Below are positions 24,632 to 33,145 of a stretch of DNA of 64,000 nt, piece by piece. The notes under the pieces were generated by a model. The model was not told the DNA's origin. It saw only the letters and a list, made by a program, of their open reading frames with translations, and did not search any database. The translations under genes and the position numbers were made by a program. Position 1 is the stretch's first letter. Each line of letters starts with the position of its first letter. Origin of the DNA: an uncultured Mediterraneibacter sp. (lineage in GTDB: Bacteria > Bacillota > Clostridia > Lachnospirales > Lachnospiraceae); NCBI GenBank assembly GCA_944376695.1, contig CALWDM010000006.1, positions 1 through 64,000 on the forward strand, given 5' to 3'.

Positions 24632-25195
24632 ATGGACAGACGACAGCAGAAAACAAGGACGGCTATTTTTGCCGCGTTCAGTGCGCTCTTGGCAGCAAAA
24701 AGCTATAGCAAAATTACAGTACAGGAAATCATTGATACCGCTAATGTTGGCCGAACAACCTTTTACGCACACTTTGAAGCAAAAGACGATTTGCTGAAAG
24801 CCCTATGTGAAGAACTTTTCGGTCATATCATCAGCAGCGCAGTAGATTGCACCCACACTCACGGATTGTATTCTGACGGAAATGCGCCAGAGTCTGTATT
24901 CTGCCACTTATTACAACACTTGCAAGAAAATGAAAACAATATCCTCGAACTGCTCTCCTGTGAAAGCAGTGAACTTTTCCTGCGGTATTTCAAAAACAGC
25001 TTAAACGACCTCATACAAAATCAGTTTGTCAATCAGAACAGGAAAAACAATACTGACATTCCGCAGGATTTTTTAGTCAACCATATCTCCGGCAGCTTTG
25101 TGGAAATGGTGCTATGGTGGATTAAAGGCCGAATGAAACAAACACCAGCGGAATTAGACCGATATTTTCAGTCAGTCATTGAACCAATCTTATAG
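24632..25195 (+). CDS. TetR-family transcriptional regulator
   Basis: A 187-residue repressor. ATG 24632 follows AAGGAG. The N-terminal helix-turn-helix is typical: QQKTRTAIFAAFSALLAAKSYSKITVQEIIDTANVGRTTFYAHFEAKDDLL. The C-terminal ligand domain, with ENENNILELLSCESSELFLRYF, resembles the TetR_C_33 type. It most likely controls the divergent metal ATPase, which would be unusual since ArsR or MerR proteins commonly serve such pumps. A stem AGCAAAACAC/GTGTTTTGCT follows its stop (about 25203-25241) and may end transcription. Confidence 0.9.
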   Translation: MDRRQQKTRTAIFAAFSALLAAKSYSKITVQEIIDTANVGRTTFYAHFEAKDDLLKALCEELFGHIISSAVDCTHTHGLYSDGNAPESVFCHLLQHLQENENNILELLSCESSELFLRYFKNSLNDLIQNQFVNQNRKNNTDIPQDFLVNHISGSFVEMVLWWIKGRMKQTPAELDRYFQSVIEPIL

Positions 25196-25334
25196 GGCAA
25201 TAGCAAAACACTTGCTTTTCAATATATCAGGTGTTTTGCTATGCTGGAATAGTGAGTTGCTGTCCATGCCGTTATTGCGTTACTATATGGGCATTGTTAC
25301 AGGGGAAATGCGCACCTCTATCATTCCAAAAGTC

Positions 25335-25901
25335 TCAAAAATTTTTCTTAATGCATTCGATTGCCTTATCATAATGGACCTTAGCAACCTTCACGCTCAC
25401 TCCCATGATCTTCGCCGCCTCTGTCCTGGAATATCCTTCCAGGCCGATCAGCTGGTAAGCCTGTCTCTGCCGGTCTGTCATCTTCTCGGCGGCGATCTCG
25501 CGAAGCTTCAGCACCTCATCCGGCACATCCTCATCAAAGGGGTCATAACTGGCCCCGGCAAGCACGCTGCTCTTGTCCAGCTCCCCGTCATCCGTGTCTC
25601 CGGCTATGTAGTCCAGGGAAAGATTCCAATCAATCGGATACTTCTCACCCGGATGCGTTTCTTCCCATTCCTTCTTCGCTGCCTTCTGCTCCGGCGTCAG
25701 TCTGGGATGCCCGTTCTTGATGTTATTTGCCACCTCGTTGTCATCCATCCGGTGCAGATCCTGGATCCACACCTCGGTCACGCCCATCTCACCCGGCCGG
25801 ACTGTCGTATAAACCGTCCGGTAACCGCCGCGCCCGTCCTCAACACTCACTGGATAACGGTACACATTTCTCTGATCCTGTCTCGTCTTTCTTACTCTCA
25901 T
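25335..25901 (-). CDS. Sigma-70 region-4-like regulator
   Basis: A 188-residue protein; ATG 25901 (MRVRKTRQDQRNVYRYPV) follows AGGAGG. The C-terminal part MTDRQRQAYQLIGLEGYSRTEAAKIMGVSVKVAKVHYDKAIECI is a clear sigma region 4 helix-turn-helix. The N-terminal RYPVSVEDGRGGYRTVYTTVRPGEMGVTEVWIQDLHRMDDNEVANN is typical of such factors in phages and conjugative elements of Clostridia. It probably directs transcription of mobile-element genes. It is separated from the phage early genes by the ATPase/TetR pair, so whether it belongs to the prophage or to the neighbouring element is uncertain. Confidence 0.8.
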   Translation of the reverse strand: MRVRKTRQDQRNVYRYPVSVEDGRGGYRTVYTTVRPGEMGVTEVWIQDLHRMDDNEVANNIKNGHPRLTPEQKAAKKEWEETHPGEKYPIDWNLSLDYIAGDTDDGELDKSSVLAGASYDPFDEDVPDEVLKLREIAAEKMTDRQRQAYQLIGLEGYSRTEAAKIMGVSVKVAKVHYDKAIECIKKNF

Positions 25902-26303
25902 GATTGCCTCCTTAGCTGGCCGGGAGGCAGTGAGAGCAGGGTACCCGGTACGGACTTCTGACCAAAGTACCCAAAGCCAACAAAATGCGCAGGAAAACAA
26001 GGGTACTTACACCCGTGTTCCGTCAGCTGTCTTTCTCACAGCTGATTTCCACGGTATGTCGTATCCTGCCTCACTGCGCACATGCGGCCGATATGAATTT
26101 TTATCTGAGCATCTTTTGGATACTCATCAGGACCGGCATCCAAAGATGCAGGTTCTGGTCAATACCCAAATTTTCTTTCTCCTTTCAGCCGGATCTTTTA
26201 TCCTCTCCTTTCCTAAACTCCTTCGGTGAAGGCTTTTCCGGCTCGTCTATTTACTTATTCTCTTTTTAAAGATGAAATTGTCCCGTTTTTTTGTAAACCG
26301 CAC
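25902..26303. other. Region without a supported gene
   Basis: Both strands carry only short overlapping frames with no good start signals or recognisable domains. The piece 25917-25941 is similar to 26895-26919, sharing CTGGCC-GGAG-CAGTGAGA, which suggests small scattered repeats. I see nothing else. Confidence 0.5.
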
Positions 26304-26358
26304 AAAAAAAGAGCCTGACAAAATACAGATGATTTTCACATCTATACTTCGTCAGGCC
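26304..26358 (-). terminator. Intrinsic terminator after the zinc-ribbon gene
   Basis: Long stem: GCCTGACGAAGTATAGATG paired with CATCTGTATTTTGTCAGGC, then TCTTTTTTT on the minus strand. It lies 18 bases after the stop of the 55-residue gene and separates it from the sigma-like gene. Confidence 0.85.
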
Positions 26359-26375
26359 CTGGTCGTTATGATTAC

Positions 26376-26543
26376 TCATACGCCGATTCGCTCAGTACGA
26401 ACCTTTTTCTTGTGGAAGCTGACCGCAATGACCGATTTGCAGATGGGACACTTAATTTTGATGATGCCCTCTACTGTCTCCGGATCCGCGTCAAACAACC
26501 TTTTATTTTTACAACATGGACAAGCCACATGCACTTCCTGCAT
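26376..26543 (-). CDS. 55-residue zinc-ribbon protein under an SOS-type promoter
   Basis: A small gene starting at ATG 26543 with GGAGGCGAAAAGAT upstream. The protein (MQEVHVACPCCKNKRLFDAD) has two Cys pairs, CPCC and KCPICK, spaced for one zinc ribbon, and a basic tail (FHKKKVRTERIGV). Similar short ribbons, including Com-like proteins of phages, bind nucleic acid or regulate translation; the exact role here is unknown. It has its own promoter with a LexA-type box and its own terminator, so it forms a one-gene SOS unit. GC content and codon use are ordinary. Confidence 0.75.
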   Translation of the reverse strand: MQEVHVACPCCKNKRLFDADPETVEGIIKIKCPICKSVIAVSFHKKKVRTERIGV

Positions 26544-26662
26544 ATCTTTTCGCCTCCCGCAAGAGGCCAGCCAAAAGGGAATGTCAAACTGACCGTTGGT
26601 GATTGTTTTATTTTCCTCTGCACTGTTTTCCGTGACTTAAATCCTATGGTAGCGATAAATAT

Positions 26663-26691
26663 AGTATATCGAACATGTGTTCTATTGTCAA
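26663..26691 (-). promoter_or_regulatory. Strong sigma-A promoter for the zinc-ribbon gene
   Basis: Minus strand TTGACA (26691-26686), 17-base spacer, TATACT (26668-26663). Both hexamers are near or at consensus. Transcription would start near 26656, giving a leader of about 110 bases before ATG 26543. Confidence 0.85.
26670..26683. promoter_or_regulatory. LexA/SOS box inside the promoter spacer
   Basis: CGAACATGTGTTCT, matching the Gram-positive SOS consensus CGAAC-N4-GTTYC at all but the last base. It fills the spacer between the -35 and -10 hexamers, so bound LexA would block RNA polymerase. Confidence 0.8.
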
Positions 26692-27038
26692 TAATTTTCG
26701 CTCTCCCAAGAAAATCCTGGCGAAGTTTTATTCGGTTGAATTTACATCGAACTCTTATACCTATTTTTTATTCCGCAGGTAATGTTCCAGACGTTTTTTC
26801 GAGGTTACATCTGGATCCACAAAAGTTGTCTATACACAAAGTCGTCTCTCTCACTTGTCGATGTTTTTCTAAGTAACATCTTTTTCCTCTGTTTCTGGCC
26901 CGGAGACAGTGAGACAAGACGCCGACAGGCTTATCCCCCGACGTACCCATGATGCAAAATTTCTTCCCTATATTTATCTGGAATATTTTGCCCCCCTTGT
27001 CTTACTAAGCGGTTTTCCGCTGAATTTTTCCTGTATCA
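26692..27038. other. Region without a clearly supported gene
   Basis: AT-rich with short frames. On the minus strand a TAG-bounded end, VDPDVTSKKRLEHYLRNKK (just before 26768), looks like the tail of a protein whose beginning is missing. A 24-codon frame starts at an ATG near 26880. Neither can be called a gene. Confidence 0.35.
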
Positions 27039-27239
27039 TCAGCCTGATCTTAAATCCGCCGCAATCGCATGCAACTCGCTGAAAACGTCTGAAAGATCAG
27101 ATGATGCAATCTGGTCGATTGATCTTGCTCCATACTTATATAAGGTTGAGACCACAACCTCTTCTCCGATTTCCGAAGCAATATAGAATGCGGTATTCTC
27201 AATATTCAAAATCCAGTTATTTCTCTTTTCTCTTGTCAT
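27039..27239 (-). CDS. Small conserved mobile-element protein, unknown
   Basis: A 66-residue protein (MTREKRNNWILNIENTAFYI) preceded by GGAGGTGCTGAA. The pattern NTAFYIASEIGEEVV-LYKYGA-S-DD/ID---SD-SDVFSEL--IAADLRSG is that of a short helical family found in prophages and integrative elements of Firmicutes, with no known function. There is no enzyme motif or membrane segment. It is transcribed toward the SOS-controlled zinc-ribbon gene but about 350 bases upstream of that gene's promoter. Confidence 0.65.
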   Translation of the reverse strand: MTREKRNNWILNIENTAFYIASEIGEEVVVSTLYKYGARSIDQIASSDLSDVFSELHAIAADLRSG

Positions 27240-27364
27240 TTCAGCACCTCCAAAACCATATAAATAGTCCTATTTCCCTTCTCCAATAGTATCTCTGATT
27301 TCAGATAGTAATTGAAGATAGCAAGTTTACACATTATTTTTAAAGAATAGTAATGTGATTTATA

Positions 27365-27393
27365 TTGTAATTTCCGTTATGAACTGCTATAAT
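27365..27393 (+). promoter_or_regulatory. Promoter of the CGNR gene
   Basis: TTGTAA (27365-27370), 17 bases, TATAAT (27388-27393), about 95 bases before ATG 27490. The -10 box is perfect and the -35 box is 4 of 6. Confidence 0.6.
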
Positions 27394-27489
27394 AAACCTG
27401 TTCCATATTATTTGCCATTACTATTTCGGAAATAAATGAACCAATCCTCACGAATAGACTGACAATCGGAGAATACGAGGTGGCTAAAA

Positions 27490-28665
27490 ATGCCAAAATT
27501 AAAGAATAATTTTTTTGAAGGGATACTTTTCAGATATGAAAGCTACTCCTGCGACTGCGTAGAAGATGTCCAGCATATCTCAAAAAACGAGGAACCACTC
27601 CGCAGTTACAAGCTGCAAGCGCTTCCATCAGAAGACAAACTATTTGCTTATGCCGCTCAGCAGGGGCTTGTCAGAATAGCAAAAAATGGCACCATCGAAG
27701 AAAGTAATATTCTTGGGAGGCTGATCTCTCTGCCCGACAAGCCCTTTAAGGAACTTGTATCTTTCGTGGCAGATAATGGATTCCTGTTTCCCATATCAGC
27801 GTCCAATTATGAAACCTTCGATGCTGGTGCCCTATATCATATAATTAGAAGAATAAAGAATACCGTAGAACTCATGACCGCGGTAAATGAAATAAAGAAA
27901 GACTATGATCAGATTTTCCGGCTTCTTATGTCACTACTCTTTGCGCCGGATTTTATTTTGAAGACAGATGCAATGTCAGAAGAATATCACTGTTGTCATC
28001 ATCCATATGCTGATCTTCTGAAGAATCCTAATATTGAACTGCCAGACGAAAGGAAGCAGGAAGCTTTCGACAAAGATTACTTCACCATGCAGGATACTGT
28101 TTATACCAATTATCAATTCAGTATCTCTGAATACAATGATATTGTCAGCGGATACTCCACAACGCCTGGATATACAGATTCTCGTTTCAAAAGCATCACC
28201 GCCTTATACATGAATCATGCCGGAAACCATTCAAGCCGAAGGATTACGGACTTTCTTTTTCACTATCTTCATGAAGTCGGGGTAGTAAAAGATGATCTGT
28301 CATTTTATTCAAAACCAGATTATCGTGGTCTGACCTCTGAACTTAAGCAGGCGATGCTTGATGTATCAAAAATCATTATTGGCGAAGAAATCAATGCAAA
28401 CTTGGCCGGTATCCACCCTGTTTATAATATCGATAAAATGTCACCATCCTGGAAAGTAGATTCCCTTCTCTGTGCCGCATACTTTTCTATCTTCTATCTT
28501 AATCCGGAACTGGAATTGTACAGGCCATGCCAGAATCCCCGATGCGGAAAATACTTCCTTGTCAAAGCAACCTCCACGAGAGTACGATACTGCAGCACCG
28601 CTTGCTGCAATCGTGTCACTCAGGACAGATACCGAAAAAAGAAAAGAGAAATGGAAGGCAAATAA
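27490..28665 (+). CDS. CGNR zinc-finger protein (ABATE-like)
   Basis: A 391-residue protein. The C-terminal domain YRPCQNPRCGKYFLVKATSTRVRYCSTACCNRVTQDRYRKKK is a CGNR-type zinc finger with four Cys and a basic tail, usually a DNA-binding end on transcription regulators. The N-terminal 330 residues are a mixed helical region with SEEYHCCHHPYADLL and other non-catalytic stretches. It is on the plus strand, convergent with the LlaJI-like operon and separated from it by a strong bidirectional terminator. Its low GC content matches that operon, suggesting joint arrival. A regulatory function is inference from the finger only. Confidence 0.75.
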   Translation: MPKLKNNFFEGILFRYESYSCDCVEDVQHISKNEEPLRSYKLQALPSEDKLFAYAAQQGLVRIAKNGTIEESNILGRLISLPDKPFKELVSFVADNGFLFPISASNYETFDAGALYHIIRRIKNTVELMTAVNEIKKDYDQIFRLLMSLLFAPDFILKTDAMSEEYHCCHHPYADLLKNPNIELPDERKQEAFDKDYFTMQDTVYTNYQFSISEYNDIVSGYSTTPGYTDSRFKSITALYMNHAGNHSSRRITDFLFHYLHEVGVVKDDLSFYSKPDYRGLTSELKQAMLDVSKIIIGEEINANLAGIHPVYNIDKMSPSWKVDSLLCAAYFSIFYLNPELELYRPCQNPRCGKYFLVKATSTRVRYCSTACCNRVTQDRYRKKKREMEGK

Positions 28666-28667
28666 AA

Positions 28668-28704
28668 AATCCTCTGGTCAAAGTTCTTACTCGACCAGAG
28701 GATT
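28668..28704. terminator. Bidirectional terminator between CGNR and LlaJI-like genes
   Basis: AATCCTCTGGTC (28668-28679) pairs with GACCAGAGGATT (28693-28704), with A-rich sequence on the left and T-rich on the right. It serves both converging genes. Confidence 0.85.
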
Positions 28705-28705
28705 C

Positions 28706-30106
28706 TTATTCGTCTTTATCTACTTTTTTCACTCCATATGGTACAGGATCTTCAGCTACCATCATTACCGGCGGCGTAAAATCATATACAACCGGTCTGT
28801 GTTCCGGCAATGCATCCGCACCTGTAGCAACAGGCGGCTTTCCAAGGACCGCTTCAATACATTCTGCAAGTGCAATTTTTTCCTTTAGCGGCTTTCCAGA
28901 GTAGTGATACATTAGGTATCTTGTATCTAACACTATTCCCTGAATCCGTTCATATAGTTTTCGGTTTCTTCGCCAATCACCTGTCGCTTCTCCGATGTTA
29001 CCTACGAAATTTGTAATCTTAAAATAGTTCTTGCCCATATTAAATGGCATTATGAAAGCATTGAAGATCGAATCTGCTCCTATACCTTTATATTTTTCCA
29101 GATACTCACCATAGGTTATCTGCTTATTTATTGAAGAACCGTTTGGTAAATGATCCGGATTTCCAGTCCAACCATATTTATAACACTTTGCATCCAGAAC
29201 ATAATACCTGCCATTATAAATCATGATAGTATCCGGCATCAGCGGTCTCTTCTCTTTATACTTACCATACTCAAGATGCCACCTGGAACGAGGGAAATAC
29301 TTATCCTTATCACGTTCCCCAAATGCCCTGTCAATCAGCTTTTCCCATACATGATCAAAATCATCAGTTCCAAAATAGAACTGCTTCTCAGATGTTTTTT
29401 CATCCATATAGTTGAGCATATCCAGCATACCTTGGAACAACTTTCTCTTTTTATCATCATTTGTTCCGGACATCTTGCCCCGCACTATAGCAATGGATTC
29501 CGTCACAGTCGGATGCGGTCCTGGCTCTTCAGGCATAAATGGCACATAGAGCCATCCCAACTTCTGGAATGCTTCATAGACACAGTATCTGTTTATCTGA
29601 GTTATCTGCTTCGCATAATTCGGTGTTGAGGCTCGGACAGTAAAGGAAGTAAAGATAAATGAACTCACATCCCCTTTCCTTTGAACAAGCGGCATCTGTT
29701 CCTTTACCGTTCTTGACCAGTCCTGATTGCCAGATGTAGCCGTCACGAAAGTCGGATCCGTTTCCACATAATACTTACCGGTGGAAAGATAATACTCAAT
29801 AACACTCCGATAGGCGTTGATTGGAAAGTCCACCGTCTGCGGTGCCGCAAATTTGTTCACAGCCAGAAGCCGGTCTTCCTTCGTCGTAAACTCTGCCAAT
29901 ACCTGTATCAAGTGTTTTATATCTGTCCGGATTTCTGCATCACTTTCCGGCAGCTCATAGCCGATCGGGAAATACACCATTGCCTTATCGGATTCTGCCT
30001 TGATGCCCACGAAACGATCACCATCTTCATTAGAGTTGACATGGCACTGAGTCTTTATATCAAATTTTTCATCTTCGACTGCGTATATAGCAGACTCCAT
30101 ATCCAT
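28706..30106 (-). CDS. LlaJI-family restriction subunit (McrC-like nuclease)
   Basis: A 466-residue protein of the LlaJI R2 type. The C-terminal half holds a PD-(D/E)xK-like site, MPDTIMIYNGRYYVLDAKCYKYGWTG, with D of PDT, D and K of DAK, and a following ITYGEYL helix. The N-terminal half (STGKYYVETDPTFVTATSGN, QDWSRTVKEQMPLVQRKGDV) matches LlaJI proteins. It cuts DNA in complex with the McrB-like GTPase encoded 14 bases upstream. The last gene of a four-gene operon, it ends at a strong terminator. Length and motifs are complete. Confidence 0.88.
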   Translation of the reverse strand: MDMESAIYAVEDEKFDIKTQCHVNSNEDGDRFVGIKAESDKAMVYFPIGYELPESDAEIRTDIKHLIQVLAEFTTKEDRLLAVNKFAAPQTVDFPINAYRSVIEYYLSTGKYYVETDPTFVTATSGNQDWSRTVKEQMPLVQRKGDVSSFIFTSFTVRASTPNYAKQITQINRYCVYEAFQKLGWLYVPFMPEEPGPHPTVTESIAIVRGKMSGTNDDKKRKLFQGMLDMLNYMDEKTSEKQFYFGTDDFDHVWEKLIDRAFGERDKDKYFPRSRWHLEYGKYKEKRPLMPDTIMIYNGRYYVLDAKCYKYGWTGNPDHLPNGSSINKQITYGEYLEKYKGIGADSIFNAFIMPFNMGKNYFKITNFVGNIGEATGDWRRNRKLYERIQGIVLDTRYLMYHYSGKPLKEKIALAECIEAVLGKPPVATGADALPEHRPVVYDFTPPVMMVAEDPVPYGVKKVDKDE

Positions 30107-30120
30107 ATCCTTATCCCACC

Positions 30121-32082
30121 TTACTGATCAGTATCTATAAATGCACTCCTAACATTTTCCTTAAACATCGCAAAACGTTGAAGCCCTTTTTCATACATGA
30201 ACGCTCTAATTACTTGTTCCAGACTTTGATAATCTGTAGTCTCGAAAACAACTTCTCGGTTAAACTTAAAGGCATCATCCCACAGATACTTGATTACCTT
30301 TTCCGGGAACTTGCGGTTCTGTCTCATAGCATCACGGATCTCAGCCAATCTTGTTTTTTCAGACTCTGTAATGGAACCATTGCCTTCTTTTTTACGCAGA
30401 TCGTCATATTCGCCAGAAGACAGGTCTCCCATCTTATCATCGTATAAAAGATCCCTGAGATGGACAAAATATGCTCCTAAACGCTTATCCTCTGAGGATG
30501 TCATTCTTGCGTTATTGCCTACAACAATTCTATTTATCTCTGTGCAGAAATTTTTCCAGCTCACTGTTGTGTCCAGAATAGGTGCATTGGCCAACTTCGG
30601 ATCTACATTATCAAAGTTATTCTCTATCAGACGCATATCCCATCTTCTCTGAAAAGCAGTATCCAGAGTAAATACATTCTGATCAGATGTGTTCATCGTA
30701 CCGATGATAGAAAGATTTGACGGAATCCTTACTTTTTGATTCGGATCTCCATATACAATCTTGGCAATATTCGCATTGGTAATGCCATATTCACTTGTTC
30801 CTATCGGATAACCATCATCGTTCAGATCATCAATTTCAACTTTTCGATCCAAAAGCTGGAATACCTCACCAAAAATTGCAGGCGCATTTCCTCGATTGAT
30901 TTCCTCGATGATCAGAATATACTCCGTCATAGGATCATTGTATGCTGCCTTAAGGATATTAGTAAATGGTCCAGGCGTAAACTGGTAGCTTACCTGACCA
31001 TCCTCGGCAACATTAGGAAGAATCTGACCAATAAAATCAGAATATGTATAGTCCGGATGGAATACGAGACGTTCTACTTTACTTCCCTTTTTGCAATACT
31101 CATGTTCTATTGTCCAGCTCTTTCCTGATCCCGGAACTCCATATAACAACACATTAGTCCCAACGGTCAAACGATTATCCTCCAGGTTCTGTAGCCCAAC
31201 CCCCTCTACTTCAGCATCTAATTCCTCTAAGCCAATAACCTTAGTAGCAGAAAGTCTTAAGAACATATCCACTCGTTTCTGATATTCCTCAAGCTCGCTT
31301 TTGCGATTTTCATCTACTGATACCAATCCATTTGAATATTTCAGATATGGATTCATAGAATCACTTAGCAATGATTTCAGGATTCTCAATGAACCTTTTG
31401 CTTCAACATCGCCGTTAATATCTACCGGTTCCCCGGTCTCCAAACTTTTTCGATAGATACTGTTCTGATTAAAAACAACATCCCTCGGTCCGTCAGTCAA
31501 CTTAAACAAAGCACCTTCAGTCAGTATTGAAAACGCAGACACAAGCAATCGCTCACACTCTGGATCAACATTTACCCTACAGCCAATCCACGAAAACAAT
31601 ACTCTGAAATAGGCATCCTTGTTGCTTTCAATTACATTATGGATAATATCCACATTGCTGGAAAACAACAATCTTTTTGGATATCGAACACCACCTGTTC
31701 TCTCAGCACTGGCTGGCTTATTCGAGTCAACAAACTCAACCTTAGCAAGTTTCCAAACAAGCTCAAATGCTACTATCAGAGCTTCCAGCTGAGATTTGAA
31801 TAACTGATTATCATTTGCTACAGAAAGCAAATCATCTTCAGATATTCCTTCCTCTTCCAGAAGTTCAGAAAAATAGTCCAACATCCACTGCTTTAAGTCA
31901 TCAGATATGAACAATGCGCCTTCGTTCTGCTTAGAATAATTCAAAACAGCAGGCTTATCCGCAGCTTCCCAAAAAAGGACAGCTAAAGCAAGTGTGCTTT
32001 TCACATGTGGCAACGATGACTTGATGCCTAACTTTAAATCCAATTCATCGTATGCAAGTGCGTTATCCGGTCTATTACTCAT
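30121..32082 (-). CDS. McrB-like AAA+ GTPase subunit (LlaJI R1-like)
   Basis: A 653-residue protein. The C-terminal AAA+ domain has Walker A GVPGSGKS, Walker B ILIIEEINRG (with the Asn-Arg of McrB-type motors), sensor GTMNTSDQNVFTLDTAFQRRW and the Arg finger. The first 250 residues are a helical specificity region unlike McrB. In LlaJI-type systems this motor loads onto the recognition site and drives cleavage with the partner nuclease. It overlaps the C5 methyltransferase gene by eight bases. Nothing is truncated. Confidence 0.88.
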   Translation of the reverse strand: MSNRPDNALAYDELDLKLGIKSSLPHVKSTLALAVLFWEAADKPAVLNYSKQNEGALFISDDLKQWMLDYFSELLEEEGISEDDLLSVANDNQLFKSQLEALIVAFELVWKLAKVEFVDSNKPASAERTGGVRYPKRLLFSSNVDIIHNVIESNKDAYFRVLFSWIGCRVNVDPECERLLVSAFSILTEGALFKLTDGPRDVVFNQNSIYRKSLETGEPVDINGDVEAKGSLRILKSLLSDSMNPYLKYSNGLVSVDENRKSELEEYQKRVDMFLRLSATKVIGLEELDAEVEGVGLQNLEDNRLTVGTNVLLYGVPGSGKSWTIEHEYCKKGSKVERLVFHPDYTYSDFIGQILPNVAEDGQVSYQFTPGPFTNILKAAYNDPMTEYILIIEEINRGNAPAIFGEVFQLLDRKVEIDDLNDDGYPIGTSEYGITNANIAKIVYGDPNQKVRIPSNLSIIGTMNTSDQNVFTLDTAFQRRWDMRLIENNFDNVDPKLANAPILDTTVSWKNFCTEINRIVVGNNARMTSSEDKRLGAYFVHLRDLLYDDKMGDLSSGEYDDLRKKEGNGSITESEKTRLAEIRDAMRQNRKFPEKVIKYLWDDAFKFNREVVFETTDYQSLEQVIRAFMYEKGLQRFAMFKENVRSAFIDTDQ

Positions 32083-33145
32083 GGCTCACCTCCACTATAT
32101 CTTTCATGATACATTCTGCAATCGCCTGTGCCAACAATGGCGGAACTGCGTTTCCTACCTGCTTCATCTGAGAACCTTTATTTCCAATGAATCTAAAACT
32201 ATCTGGAAACGATTGTATTCTTGCCGCTTCACGAACAGTTATCGCTCTGTTTAGATACGGATGCGTAAACTTTCCTGATGATGGAGTGTCAAACCGAGTC
32301 GTTATCGTAACTGAAATCTCTTCTTTCCTCATACGTGTCCATGTGCCACTATAAATTGACTTGGTCAAATGTTCTTCCGGCAAAACTTCCCTGCCCGCAT
32401 TTTCAGGGATCATAGCCAAGCGTTCCAAGGCAATTTTAGAATGTCTGGTTGCAACATGATTATATAGAACTTCCGATTTTCCACGCAGCATTCTTTCGTA
32501 ATCACTTTGCGGCGGATTTCTATATGGCTGCTCCTCGGAACCTTCACCCGATTCAAGATATGCAAGATCACTGATGGCATCCCAGATTGTGACATTCACA
32601 TTTTTAGGAATTGGCAAATCTGGCGCTTCACCTTTTCTTTTTCCTATTATAACTGCACGTCTTCTATTCTGCGGAACACCGTAATCAGATGCATTCAAAA
32701 CACCCGATTTTAATTTGTATCCCATTGAAGCAAACAATTCTTCTATCTCTTTTTTAAAATAACCACCTTCTGCTGTTAAAAGATTCGGAACATTCTCCAT
32801 AACAAAATAGGTCGGCTTTACAAGTTCTACGACTTTCACATAATACTTAAACAAAAAATTTCTTTCATCATGTATGGTCTTTCTCTGTCCCTTCTGTGAA
32901 AAGCCCTGACATGGCGGACCTCCAATAACGACATCAACTTGACCCGAATACTTTCCGAATGTCTTCTTCAAATCAAGGGTCGTGATATCACCTACTATCA
33001 TTTTAGTATTCTTATGGTTCTCTTCGTATGCCGCAGCAATGGACGGATCATACTCATTGGCCAGAACAACATCAAAGCCACAATTTTCAAAGCCAAGTGA
33101 CAGCCCCCCGACCCCCGCAAATAAATCTATTACTTTTGGTTTCAT
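32075..33145 (-). CDS. DNA (cytosine-5) methyltransferase of the LlaJI-like system
   Basis: A 356-residue C5 methyltransferase. Motif I VIDLFAGVGGLSLGFEN, motif IV IGGPPCQGFSQKGQR with the catalytic Cys, motif VI VMENVPNLL, motif VIII QNRRRAVIIG, and motifs IX/X RIQSFPDSFRFIGNKGSQMKQVGNAVPPLL are complete. The target domain (about 200-270) is short. It overlaps the upstream methyltransferase gene by four bases and the downstream GTPase gene by eight bases. It protects one strand or one half-site of the asymmetric recognition sequence typical of LlaJI-like systems (inference). Confidence 0.95.
   Translation of the reverse strand: MKPKVIDLFAGVGGLSLGFENCGFDVVLANEYDPSIAAAYEENHKNTKMIVGDITTLDLKKTFGKYSGQVDVVIGGPPCQGFSQKGQRKTIHDERNFLFKYYVKVVELVKPTYFVMENVPNLLTAEGGYFKKEIEELFASMGYKLKSGVLNASDYGVPQNRRRAVIIGKRKGEAPDLPIPKNVNVTIWDAISDLAYLESGEGSEEQPYRNPPQSDYERMLRGKSEVLYNHVATRHSKIALERLAMIPENAGREVLPEEHLTKSIYSGTWTRMRKEEISVTITTRFDTPSSGKFTHPYLNRAITVREAARIQSFPDSFRFIGNKGSQMKQVGNAVPPLLAQAIAECIMKDIVEVSHE

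Noticed and set aside
25917..26919. Similar 25-base strings at 25917 and 26895 as possible attachment sites
   Set aside because: Only about 80 percent identical and without an integrase gene or consistent boundaries.
26768..26950. 60-codon minus-strand frame with several Cys
   Set aside because: No regular Cys pairs for a zinc site and no Shine-Dalgarno; a better coding tail lies in another frame at the same place, but it too lacks a start.
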